Assembly: GCA_020438865.1 (NCBI GenBank)
Contig: JAGQTU010000026.1
Coordinates: 1 to 46,280, forward strand
DNA: 46,280 nucleotides
DNA from: Mycobacterium sp.
GTDB lineage: Bacteria; Actinomycetota; Actinomycetes; Mycobacteriales; Mycobacteriaceae
Reading direction: 5' to 3'
Shown here: in pieces, positions 1 through 7,676 of the stretch
Position numbering within the stretch: the stretch's first letter is position 1
Layout of the letters: each line of letters begins with the position of its first letter
Translations under genes and position numbers: made by a program
The notes under the pieces: model-generated
Told to the model about the DNA's origin: nothing
What the model saw: the letters and a program-made list of their open reading frames with translations, nothing else
The model's database searches: none

Positions 1-36
1 AACGATCACTACAGAACAAGCAGGAGCGAGACCGAA

Positions 37-1611
37 ATGACCGAACAACCGACCTATGACGTCGCGATCGTCGGCTACGGCCCGGTGGGCGCCACCGCGG
101 CCAACCTTCTGGGCCAACAGGGGCTCGACGTGGTGGTCATCGAGCGCGACCCCGACATCTACTTCCGCGCCCGGGCCATCTCCACCGACGAGGAGGTGCT
201 GCGGATCTGGCAGCAGGTCGGACTGGCCGACCGGCTCAACGCCGACATGCAACCCGGGGCCGGCGCCAACTTCGTCGACCCCGACGGCGCCTCGATCATC
301 CGGTTGCTTCCCGTGGACCGCGGCAACGGCCACCCGCCACAGCAGTTCATCTACCAGCCGGCGGTGGACAAGGTCCTGCGCGAGGGGGTCGACCGCTTCG
401 GAAACGTAGCGGTCCTGCTCGAGCACGAATGCCTGCGGCTGGTGCAGCATCCCGACTGCGTCGAACTGATGCTCGCCGACCTGACCCGCGACGAGTTCAA
501 GCGGATCCGCGCCCGCTATGTGATCGCCGCCGACGGCGGCTCGAGCGCGATCCGCGGCCAACTCGGTATCGGCTTCGGCGGACGCACCTTCTCCGAGCGC
601 TGGATCGTGATCGACACCAAGGTGATTCGGGAATGGCCCGGGCACGACCGGCTGCGCTTCCACTGCAACCCGGCGCGGCCGACAGTCGACTGCCCCACCC
701 CGCTGGGGCATCACCGCTGGGAGTTCCCGATGCGCGACGAGGAGGACGACCGGGACCTGCTCAACGAGGACGCCATCTGGAAGGTCCTCAACGGGCAGGG
801 CATCACCACCGACGACGTCGAGATCATCGGGTTCGCCTGCTACAGCCACCATGTCCGGTTCGCCGACCGGTGGCGGGTCGGCCGGGTGTTCCTGGCCGGT
901 GACGCGGCGCATGCGATGCCGCCGTGGATCGGCCAGGGCATGTGCGCCGGCGTGCGGGACGTCGCGAACCTGTGCTGGAAACTGCATGCGGTGCTGTCCG
1001 GCTCGCTGCCCGAGGCGGTGCTGGACACCTATCAGGCCGAGCGGCTTCCGCACGTCAAGGAGGTCACCAACCGCGCGGTCAAGGTCGGCAAGGTCATCGT
1101 CGACCGGCACCCCGTGCGCGCCGCAGTGCGCAGGCGGGTGTTCCGCACCGCGAACAAGGTGCCGGGCTTCAGCACCTGGCTGCGCAACCACCGGTGGCTG
1201 CCACCGGCCCGCTACGGGTCCGGACTGCTGGCGCGCAACGGCAACCCGGCGGTCGGCTGGCTCATCCCCCAGCCCTGGGTGATCGACGCCGACGGCGACC
1301 GGGTGCGCTTCGACGATATCGTCGGCGGGCGCTGGACCGTGCTGCACACCGGCACCGAGGCGGCCGCCGCGGCGTGGCGGTCGGCCGGCGTGCCGGTGCT
1401 CCGGATCGCCGGCCCGGGCAGCGCCCCCGGGGCCGACCGGATCGTGGACCGCGACGGCACGCTGCTGCGCTGGCTCGAGGACAAGAAGACGTCGGTGATC
1501 GCGCTGCGCCCGGACGGATTCGTCTACGCCGGCGGCACACCGCAGCGGCCGCTGCCCCCACCGCCGGCCGGGTTCACCGCGCAGGCCAACCGAGTAAAGG
1601 ACCACGCATGA
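37..1611 (+). CDS. FAD-dependent aromatic hydroxylase, MhpA-like (3-(3-hydroxyphenyl)propionate hydroxylase family)
   Basis: Predicted cytoplasmic flavoprotein that hydroxylates a phenolic ring to a catechol with NAD(P)H and O2. The 524-residue product starts with a Rossmann FAD motif (GYGPVG, residues 13-18), has an ADGG segment near residue 165, and carries the GD motif in LAGDAAHAMPPW near residue 287. This is the order expected of group A flavoprotein monooxygenases, and the length fits MhpA-type enzymes, which carry a C-terminal thioredoxin-like domain. A CAGGAG lies upstream of the ATG. The stop overlaps the next start (ATGA). The following C-C hydrolase and extradiol dioxygenase make catechol formation for meta-cleavage the likely role. 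The family is clear; the phenylpropionate substrate is only the family default. Confidence 0.85.
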   Translation: MTEQPTYDVAIVGYGPVGATAANLLGQQGLDVVVIERDPDIYFRARAISTDEEVLRIWQQVGLADRLNADMQPGAGANFVDPDGASIIRLLPVDRGNGHPPQQFIYQPAVDKVLREGVDRFGNVAVLLEHECLRLVQHPDCVELMLADLTRDEFKRIRARYVIAADGGSSAIRGQLGIGFGGRTFSERWIVIDTKVIREWPGHDRLRFHCNPARPTVDCPTPLGHHRWEFPMRDEEDDRDLLNEDAIWKVLNGQGITTDDVEIIGFACYSHHVRFADRWRVGRVFLAGDAAHAMPPWIGQGMCAGVRDVANLCWKLHAVLSGSLPEAVLDTYQAERLPHVKEVTNRAVKVGKVIVDRHPVRAAVRRRVFRTANKVPGFSTWLRNHRWLPPARYGSGLLARNGNPAVGWLIPQPWVIDADGDRVRFDDIVGGRWTVLHTGTEAAAAAWRSAGVPVLRIAGPGSAPGADRIVDRDGTLLRWLEDKKTSVIALRPDGFVYAGGTPQRPLPPPPAGFTAQANRVKDHA

Positions 1612-2474
1612 CCGTCACCGAACTGACCGAGCGCACCGTCACCGTTGCGGGCAAGGACATCTTCGTCGCCGAAAAGGGCGACGGCCCAGCGGTTGTCATG
1701 CTGCACGGCGGCGGACCGGGCGCCTCGGGGGTGTCCAACTACTCCCGCAACCTCGACGCCCTGGCCCGCTCCTTCCGCGTCATCGTCCCGGACATGCCCG
1801 GCTACGGCCGCTCGGCCAAGCACGTCGACCACAGTGACCCGTTCGGCTACCTCGCCGACGCCATCCGGGGCCTGCTCGACGAATTAGGCATCGGCACAGC
1901 ACATCTCGTCGGCAACTCCTACGGCGGGGCGGCGGCCCTGCGGCTGGCCCTCGACACACCCCGGCGCGCGGGCAGGCTCGTGCTGATGGGTCCCGGCGGC
2001 ATCGGAACCACCCGCGGCCTGCCCACCGACGGGCTGAAGAACCTGCTGTCCTATTACGGCGGCGAGGGTCCAACCCGGGAGAAGCTCGCCACCTTCATCC
2101 GTACCTACCTGGTGTACGACGGCGCCGCGGTGCCCGACGACCTGATCGACCTGCGCTACCAGGCATCGCTCGACCCGGAGGTCGTCGCCAGCCCGCCACT
2201 GCAGCGGCCGTCGGGCCTGCGCACCCTGTGGCGGATGGACCTCACCCGCGACAAGCGGCTGCGGCACCTGCCCAACCCGACCCTGGTGCTGTGGGGCCGC
2301 GACGACAAGGTCAATCGGCCGACGGGCGGGCCGCTGCTGCTGAAGACGATGCCCAACGCCGAACTGGTGATGACCTCGCACACCGGCCACTGGATGCAGT
2401 GGGAACGCGCGGAGTTGTTCAACCAGCTGGTGGCCGACTTCCTCTCCCCCGAGTCGAGATTGGCGACTTCATGA
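1608..2474 (+). CDS. Meta-cleavage product C-C hydrolase (MhpC/BphD/HsaD-like alpha/beta hydrolase)
   Basis: Predicted to hydrolyse the carbon-carbon bond of a 2-hydroxy-6-oxo-dienoate released by extradiol ring cleavage, giving a carboxylic acid and a hydroxydienoate. The 288 residues contain the oxyanion-hole signature LHGGGPGASG (residues 32-41) typical of this subfamily, the nucleophile elbow GNSYGG with Ser104, an acid in WGRDD (Asp232) and the catalytic His261 in TGHWMQWE. The ATG at 1608 was chosen because it overlaps the hydroxylase stop; the frame stays open upstream but only antisense-like sequence lies there. It sits between the hydroxylase and the ring-cleavage enzyme, with 4-nt overlaps on both sides, so one coupled transcript is likely. 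Confidence 0.87.
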   Translation: MTVTELTERTVTVAGKDIFVAEKGDGPAVVMLHGGGPGASGVSNYSRNLDALARSFRVIVPDMPGYGRSAKHVDHSDPFGYLADAIRGLLDELGIGTAHLVGNSYGGAAALRLALDTPRRAGRLVLMGPGGIGTTRGLPTDGLKNLLSYYGGEGPTREKLATFIRTYLVYDGAAVPDDLIDLRYQASLDPEVVASPPLQRPSGLRTLWRMDLTRDKRLRHLPNPTLVLWGRDDKVNRPTGGPLLLKTMPNAELVMTSHTGHWMQWERAELFNQLVADFLSPESRLATS

Positions 2475-3472
2475 CCGACGTGTTCGGCAAGGTCCACCTC
2501 GGCTACCTGGTGATCGAAACCGAGAAGTTCGACGACTGGCGCCGGTTCGGCCGCGACGCCATCGGCATGCACCTCGACGAGACGCTGCCCGAGACGGTGC
2601 GGTTCCGCCTCGACGACAACGAGTGCCGATTCCTGCTCCAGCGCGGACCGGCCGAGGACACCATCGCGTTGGGCTGGCAGGTCGACGACCACGGAGCCTT
2701 CGAGGTCATCGAGAAGCGCGTCCGCAGCCACGGCGTGCCGGTCACCGCGGGCACGGCCGAAGAGACGGCGCTGCGCGGTGTCGACCGGCTCATTCGCTTC
2801 CCGGGGCCGAACGGACTGACCCAGGAGGTGTATGTCGAACCCCGCATCGGCGCGGCGCCCCTCCGGCTCGGCGCCACGGGCGGCTTCGTGACCGGCGCGA
2901 GCGGGCTGGGGCACGTGGCCATCGCCACCAAGAAGCCGCATCAGATGCGCGGGTACTACGGCACGGTGTTCGACGCCCGGCTGTCGGACTACATCGACGA
3001 GACGATCAGCGGCCTGAAGTTCAAGATCCGGTTCCTGCGGGTCAACGAGCGTCATCACACCGTGGCGATCGCGGCGGTGAACCGGCTGCCGCTCAACCCG
3101 ATTCGCACCCGGGTACAGCACTGCAACGTCCAGGTCGCCGAGCTGAACGACATGACACTGGCCTATCAGCGGGTCAAGCAACTGGGCTTCGACATGGCGT
3201 TGTCGGTCGGCCAGCACACCAACGACAAGGAGCTGTCGTTCTACGCGGTGACGCCGTCCGGCTTCGAATGGGAGCTGGGCTGGAATCCGATCGTGGTCGA
3301 CGAATCCACCTGGGAACCGACCACCCACCGGGGTATCAGCATCTGGGGCCACACCCCGGAGGGCCAGACCATCGTCGAGGCCTTCGAGCGGTTCAAGAAC
3401 GGCGTCCAGTCGGTGCTGCACACTGAGGACAGCGTCCCGGCGCTCGCGGGGGCCGGCATCGCCGACGGGTAG
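2471..3472 (+). CDS. Type I extradiol dioxygenase (BphC/HsaC-like, two VOC modules)
   Basis: Predicted Fe(II) enzyme that opens a catechol next to its hydroxyls. The 333-residue protein shows the two-module vicinal-oxygen-chelate layout. Judged against remembered BphC, the metal ligands would be His148 (GLGHVAI), His217 (RVQHCNV) and Glu268 (FEWELGW). Active-site histidines lie at 195-196 (NERHHTVAI) and 250 (GQHTND). The ATG at 2471 overlaps the hydrolase stop. Together with the two preceding genes it supplies hydroxylation, ring opening and C-C hydrolysis. The later enzymes of the standard pathway (hydratase, aldolase, acylating aldehyde dehydrogenase) are not in this window. The substrate is unknown; a steroid-, biphenyl- or phenylpropanoid-type catechol would all fit. 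Confidence 0.85.
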   Translation: MTDVFGKVHLGYLVIETEKFDDWRRFGRDAIGMHLDETLPETVRFRLDDNECRFLLQRGPAEDTIALGWQVDDHGAFEVIEKRVRSHGVPVTAGTAEETALRGVDRLIRFPGPNGLTQEVYVEPRIGAAPLRLGATGGFVTGASGLGHVAIATKKPHQMRGYYGTVFDARLSDYIDETISGLKFKIRFLRVNERHHTVAIAAVNRLPLNPIRTRVQHCNVQVAELNDMTLAYQRVKQLGFDMALSVGQHTNDKELSFYAVTPSGFEWELGWNPIVVDESTWEPTTHRGISIWGHTPEGQTIVEAFERFKNGVQSVLHTEDSVPALAGAGIADG

Positions 3473-3481
3473 GAGGCCGCC

Positions 3482-4510
3482 GTGGGACGGATTGACACGC
3501 ACGCCCACCTCATCCCGCCGCAGTACCGCGACGCGCTGCGGAAGGCCGGGATCGACGAGGCCGGCGGGCGGGCACTGCCGCAGTGGAGCCCGGAACCCGC
3601 GCTGGCCGCCATGGCCGAACTCGATGTGGCCACCGCGATCCTGTCGGTGTCCACGCCGGGAACGACGTTCCTGCCGCGGGTGGCCGACGCGGCGGCGCTC
3701 GCCCGCGACCTCAACGACTACGGCGCGGCGCTGGTCACCGGCGATCCGGACCGGTTCGGGTTCTTCGCCACCGTGCCCATGCCCCATATCGAAGCGGCCA
3801 CCGCCGAGGCGGTCCGCGCACTCGACGAGTTGCGCGCCGACGGGGTGGTGCTGCTGGCGAACAGCGCAGGCGTCTACCTCGGCCAGGACGGCCAGGAGGA
3901 GTTGTTCGCCGCCCTCGACGCGCGCCGCGCGGTGGCGTTCATCCACCCCGCCGACCTGCCCGGCCCGGCGGTGGACGGTGTGCCGCCGTTCGCGGCCGAC
4001 TTCCTGCTCGACACCACCCGCGCAGCATATCTGCTGGTGCGCAACGGGATTCGGCGAAGATACCCAAACATCAGGTTCATCCTCAGCCACGCCGGCGGGT
4101 TCGTGCCGTACGCCTCGCACCGAATGGCGGTGGCGATCATGGGCGAGACCGGCCGCAGCCCGGCCGACAGTCTCGACGACTTCGCGGGCTTCTATTTCGA
4201 CACCGCACTCTCGTCGAGCGCGGCCGCGCTGCCGACGCTGTTGGCGTTCGCCGAACCCGGCCACATCACCTTCGGCTCGGACTTCCCGTTCGCACCCGTC
4301 GCGGCGGGCAGGCTCTTCGCGGCCGGGCTGGAGACCTACGGCCTCGACTCCGCCGACCGGCACGCCATCGAGCGGGAGAATGCGCTGCGGCTCTTCCCGC
4401 GGCTGGGCACAGCGGCCGCGCTCCCGGCGCCGCCGTTGGCGCAGCGGCTACGGGTCGCGGCGAGCCGTCAGGTCATGCGCGGTGTCAGCCGCCTGATCAA
4501 CGCGCGCTAG
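3482..4510 (+). CDS. Amidohydrolase-2 family protein (ACMSD-like metal hydrolase/decarboxylase)
   Basis: A 342-residue TIM-barrel metalloprotein. It opens with DTHAH (HxH metal ligands, residues 5-9) and then shows FIHPAD, ILSHAGG and FGSDFPF, which supply the further His and Asp ligands of the aminocarboxymuconate-semialdehyde decarboxylase branch. Members decarboxylate or hydrolyse aromatic acids and ring-cleavage products. GTG at 3482 is preceded by a good GGAGG seven bases upstream. Being fourth in the meta-cleavage operon, it probably acts on an aromatic acid feeding the pathway or on a ring-fission product, which is inference. Its last 63 bases overlap the convergent hydrolase gene on the other strand. 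Confidence 0.8.
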   Translation: MGRIDTHAHLIPPQYRDALRKAGIDEAGGRALPQWSPEPALAAMAELDVATAILSVSTPGTTFLPRVADAAALARDLNDYGAALVTGDPDRFGFFATVPMPHIEAATAEAVRALDELRADGVVLLANSAGVYLGQDGQEELFAALDARRAVAFIHPADLPGPAVDGVPPFAADFLLDTTRAAYLLVRNGIRRRYPNIRFILSHAGGFVPYASHRMAVAIMGETGRSPADSLDDFAGFYFDTALSSSAAALPTLLAFAEPGHITFGSDFPFAPVAAGRLFAAGLETYGLDSADRHAIERENALRLFPRLGTAAALPAPPLAQRLRVAASRQVMRGVSRLINAR

Positions 4511-5338
4511 GAACGGCAGCAGCAGGTCGGCGAATCGCTGCGGGCATTCGACCTGGGGCATGTGCCCGACACCGGAGAGCAGATGCAGCTGCGCGTGCGG
4601 GTACACCCGGCGCGCCTCGTGAATGTGGTGCGCGGGCAATACCCGGTCGCGAGTCCCCCACATGATCAGGGTGGGCCGCGGGTTCCGGGCCGCGGCCGTC
4701 GCGAGTTCCCGCCGCCACTCGGGCCGCACGCCGCGTCCCGTCGCCAGTTCGACGGCAGTCTCCAGCATCACCGCGCCGCTGTGCGGTTGCCTGCCGATGG
4801 CCAGGGCGTGATCGACGCGCTGTCTGGTGGCCAGCGAGCGGTCCGCGTAAATGGTGCGCTCCAGCAGGGCGGCACTGGCCCGGGTGGTCTTGCGCGTGCT
4901 GAGCGGTCCGATCACCGGCATCGCGAGCATCCGCAGCAGCAGCGTCACCTCGCTGCCGAATCCCGCGCTGTTGATCAGCGCCAGGCTGGCGACCCGGTCG
5001 GGATCCTGGGCCAACAGCTGCTGGCCGATGGCCCCGCCGAGCGAGTTGCCCACCACGTGCACCGGCCGGGGCTCGCCGAGAACGTCCAGGGTGTCGGCGA
5101 CGCCGCGGGCGAAGACCGGCAGGCTGATCGGCTCGCGCGGGCGGTCGGAGAACCCGAACCCGGGCACGTCGAGGGCGATCACCCGATGGGCGGCGGCCAG
5201 CCGCTCGTACTGCGGAGCCCAGTCCTCCAGGCTGCGGCCGATGCCGTGGATCAGCAGCACCGGCGGACTGTCCAGGTCACCGTCGACCCGGACCCGGGTA
5301 CGCCTGCCGTCGACCTCGACGAAGGTTGCCCGGCTCAC
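4448..5338 (-). CDS. Alpha/beta-fold hydrolase
   Basis: A 296-residue alpha/beta hydrolase with an HGIG oxyanion segment, the nucleophile elbow GNSLGG near residue 99, an acid in WGTRDRVLP and a catalytic His in GVGHMPQ. GTG at 5338 was chosen because its GTGA overlaps the stop of the upstream monooxygenase; the extra N-terminus allowed by the open frame is only shadow of that gene. A Baeyer-Villiger-type oxygenase followed by an esterase or lactonase is a common pairing in which the hydrolase opens the ester or lactone produced, so that role is proposed. The substrate is unknown. The 3' end overlaps the convergent amidohydrolase by 63 bases. Confidence 0.82.
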   Translation of the reverse strand: MSRATFVEVDGRRTRVRVDGDLDSPPVLLIHGIGRSLEDWAPQYERLAAAHRVIALDVPGFGFSDRPREPISLPVFARGVADTLDVLGEPRPVHVVGNSLGGAIGQQLLAQDPDRVASLALINSAGFGSEVTLLLRMLAMPVIGPLSTRKTTRASAALLERTIYADRSLATRQRVDHALAIGRQPHSGAVMLETAVELATGRGVRPEWRRELATAAARNPRPTLIMWGTRDRVLPAHHIHEARRVYPHAQLHLLSGVGHMPQVECPQRFADLLLPFLARVDQAADTAHDLTARRDP

Positions 5339-6861
5339 GCCCTGGCGAGATCCGACTCGGCGGCCACCGGCTTGACGGTGCCGAACCGCAGCGCGGCGTC
5401 CTCCACCGGGCCCTTGCGCAGTCGCGCGTGGTCGGCCCTGAAGTTCATCTCCACCGTCCACGGCCCGCTGGTGCCCTGCTGCGGGAACTCCTCGATCGCG
5501 CGCAGGATGTAGCCGGCCGGGAAGTCCAGCATCGGACGCTTCTCAATCATCGGGTTGTCCACGACCGGCACCACGGTGCTGTAGCCGTGCTGGTCCATGT
5601 AGGCCAGCAGGCGGCACAGGTGCTCGCACACCAGGTCGACCTTCAGCGTCCACGACGAGTTGGTGTAGCCGAACGCGAACGCCATGTTCGGGATGCCGGA
5701 GAGCATGAAGCTCTTGTAGACCAGGCTGTCGTGCGGGTTCTTGACGTCACCGTCGACCGCGACCTGGATGCCGCCGAACGGCAGCAGCTTGAGACCCGTT
5801 GCGGTGACGATGATGTCGGCCGGCAGTTCGCGGCCGGACTTCAGCAGGATGCCGGTCTTCGTGAAGCGCTCGATCTGATCGGTCACCACCTCGGCCTTGC
5901 CCTGCGAGATGACCTTGAACAGATCCGAGTCCGGCACCGCGCACATCCGCTGATCCCACGGGTTGTACTTGGGATTGAAGTGGGTGTCGACGTCGTAGCC
6001 CTCGGGTAGCGCCTTGACGTTCAGCGCGCGGATGATGCGGCGCACCTGCTTGGGGTAGCGCTGGCTGGCGCCGTAGATCAGGCGCTGCCGGCCCTTGTTG
6101 ATGCTCCGCGTCACGCGGTAGGCCACCGTGTCGGGCAGCACCTTGCGCAGGCCGTTGGCGATCGGGTCCTGCTTGGGCAGCGGCATCACGTAGGACGGCG
6201 AACGCTGCAGCATGGTGATGTGCGCGGTGTCGTCGGCCATCGCCGGGATCAGCGTGACCGCGGTCGCGCCCGACCCGATCACCACCACCTGCTTGCCCTG
6301 GTAGTCCAGGTCCTCAGGCCAGAACTGCGGGTGCACGATCTGGCCCGCGAAGTCGTCCTGGCCCTCGAAGTGCGGGGCGTGCCCCTGGGCGTAGTCGTAG
6401 TAGCCGGTCGCGCCGAACAGGAAGTCACACGTCACGTCGAACTGGTTGCCGTCGTGTTCCAGGGTGGCGGTCCACTGCGCGGTCTGCGAGTCGAAGTCGG
6501 CGCGGATCACCTTGTGCTCCAGGTACATCCGGCGGGCGAGGTTGTCCTCGTCGACGACCTCGTAGAGGTAGTCCATGATCTCGTGCGCGTCGGCGATCGC
6601 GTTGTCCGACGTCCACGGCTTGAACTCGTAGCCGAAGGTGTGCAGATCGGAGTCCGACCGGATGCCCGGGTACTTGAACAGGTCCCAGGTGCCGCCGATG
6701 GTGTCGCGGCCGTCGACGATCGCGAACGTCTTGCCCGGCAGATTGTTCACCAGGTAGTGGCCCATGCCGATGCCGGAGATGCCGGCGCCGACGATCAGCA
6801 CATCGACGTGGCCGCTCAGCGGCTGCTTCGGACGGGCCTGGTTGAGCGTGGTGACGGTCAT
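5335..6861 (-). CDS. Flavin-containing monooxygenase, Baeyer-Villiger type (EthA/MymA-like)
   Basis: Predicted FAD/NADPH oxygenase that inserts oxygen next to a ketone or oxidises a heteroatom. The 508 residues include a first nucleotide motif GAGISG (residues 25-30), the segment GGTWDLFKYPGIRSDSD shared with mycobacterial EthA and MymA, the BVMO fingerprint FxGxxxHxxxW (FAGQIVHPQFW, residues 171-181) followed by P, and a second dinucleotide motif GSGATA near 197. It is the first gene of a two-gene unit with the hydrolase at 4448-5338 and is divergent from a TetR regulator, as in ethA/ethR pairs. Regulation by that TetR protein through the inverted repeat at 6887-6915 is the simplest reading. 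Native substrate unknown. Confidence 0.88.
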   Translation of the reverse strand: MTVTTLNQARPKQPLSGHVDVLIVGAGISGIGMGHYLVNNLPGKTFAIVDGRDTIGGTWDLFKYPGIRSDSDLHTFGYEFKPWTSDNAIADAHEIMDYLYEVVDEDNLARRMYLEHKVIRADFDSQTAQWTATLEHDGNQFDVTCDFLFGATGYYDYAQGHAPHFEGQDDFAGQIVHPQFWPEDLDYQGKQVVVIGSGATAVTLIPAMADDTAHITMLQRSPSYVMPLPKQDPIANGLRKVLPDTVAYRVTRSINKGRQRLIYGASQRYPKQVRRIIRALNVKALPEGYDVDTHFNPKYNPWDQRMCAVPDSDLFKVISQGKAEVVTDQIERFTKTGILLKSGRELPADIIVTATGLKLLPFGGIQVAVDGDVKNPHDSLVYKSFMLSGIPNMAFAFGYTNSSWTLKVDLVCEHLCRLLAYMDQHGYSTVVPVVDNPMIEKRPMLDFPAGYILRAIEEFPQQGTSGPWTVEMNFRADHARLRKGPVEDAALRFGTVKPVAAESDLARA

Positions 6862-6886
6862 CGAGCACTCTCCGGTTCGGGGCTAG

Positions 6887-6915
6887 AAACTGTAACGCGA
6901 ATAGTGTTATAGTTT
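6887..6915. promoter_or_regulatory. Inverted repeat, candidate TetR operator
   Basis: AAACTGTAAC (6887-6896) and GTTATAGTTT (6906-6915) are inverted repeats with one mismatch and a 9-base spacer. They lie in the 104-base gap between the divergent monooxygenase (start 6861) and TetR gene (start 6966). The region is AT-rich against its surroundings. Position and symmetry fit an operator controlling both directions; binding is inferred. Confidence 0.65.
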
Positions 6916-6965
6916 TCCGGACCGCTGTCAAGGGGTCGCAGAAAATTCGGAGAAAGAGGACGCAG

Positions 6966-7589
6966 ATGACCACAGTCGCCATTCCGCGACGGGCACCCGT
7001 GCAGGCCCGTAGTCGGCAGACGGTGGCCCGCATCCTCGACGCCGCCGTGACGATCGCCGACGAGGAGGGTGTCGACGCCGTCACCACCCGTGCCATCGCC
7101 GATCGCGCCGGGGTGTCCTATCCCTCGCTGTACCGGTTCTTCGCCGACCGCGACGCCATCCTCGACGAACTGATGGAACGGCACTGCGCCGAGATCGACG
7201 CGCTGTGCGTGGCGGCCGAGCAGATCTGGGAGATCACCTCGTTCGCCGAGCTGTTCAACAACGAGATCGACCTGCACGTCGCCTACTACCGGGCGCACCC
7301 GAGTTCGGCGAGCCTCTGGATGGGCGGGCGCACCTCCCCCACGGTCACCAGGCACGTGCACCTGCGGATGCAGACGCTGGCGAACCGGCTGCACGACATC
7401 CTGGTCAAGCGCGAGCTGATCCCGGCCGACACCGACCCGCTCAATATGCTGGTGGCCGTCGAGATGGCCGACCGCGTGCTGGAGTTCTCCTACCGCGACA
7501 ACAACGACTTCGACGAGGACATCCTCGCGGTCGGCCGCGCCGCGCTGGTTGCGTTCGGCGAGGCGCTCGCCAACCGCCGCGCCGGCTAA
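6966..7589 (+). CDS. TetR/AcrR-family transcriptional regulator
   Basis: A 207-residue one-component regulator. Residues about 15-65 form a typical TetR DNA-binding domain (RILDAAVTIADEEG, then TRAIADRAGVSYPSLYRFF). The C-terminal part is the variable ligand-binding helix bundle. ATG at 6966 follows an AGAAAGAGGA tract. It is divergent from the BVMO/hydrolase pair and very likely represses it and itself through the repeat at 6887-6915, with a substrate or product of that pair as inducer. The genes on its 3' side run in the opposite direction, so they are less likely to be direct targets. Confidence 0.88.
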   Translation: MTTVAIPRRAPVQARSRQTVARILDAAVTIADEEGVDAVTTRAIADRAGVSYPSLYRFFADRDAILDELMERHCAEIDALCVAAEQIWEITSFAELFNNEIDLHVAYYRAHPSSASLWMGGRTSPTVTRHVHLRMQTLANRLHDILVKRELIPADTDPLNMLVAVEMADRVLEFSYRDNNDFDEDILAVGRAALVAFGEALANRRAG

Positions 7590-7596
7590 CTTTCGC

Positions 7597-7672
7597 CGAC
7601 TCTGCGTTCGCGGCGCCGACTCTGCGTACAGATCGCGAAATCGGGCGGAATCACGATCTGAGCGCAGAGTCG
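7597..7672. repeat. Interspersed palindromic repeat/hairpin between convergent genes
   Basis: CGACTCTGCG occurs at 7597-7606 and again at 7617-7626, and its inverse CGCAGAGTCG at 7663-7672. The second copy extends into a long imperfect hairpin: arms 7617-7635 and 7654-7672 pair apart from two bases (TA against AG) and enclose an 18-base loop. It fills the gap between the TetR stop and the acyltransferase stop, so it could act as a bidirectional terminator. It resembles intergenic palindromes I associate with fast-growing mycobacteria, but no second locus is present here. Confidence 0.7.
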
Positions 7673-7676
7673 ATGA

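Noticed and set aside
924-1607. N-terminal extension of the C-C hydrolase frame
   Set aside because: It overlaps the hydroxylase in another frame. The start at 1608 has the ATGA overlap and the family N-terminus.
2156-4363. 735-codon open frame on the minus strand
   Set aside because: It lies antisense to the dioxygenase and amidohydrolase genes. Its product is Arg/Gly/Val-rich with no domain, as expected from the mirror of GC-rich codons.
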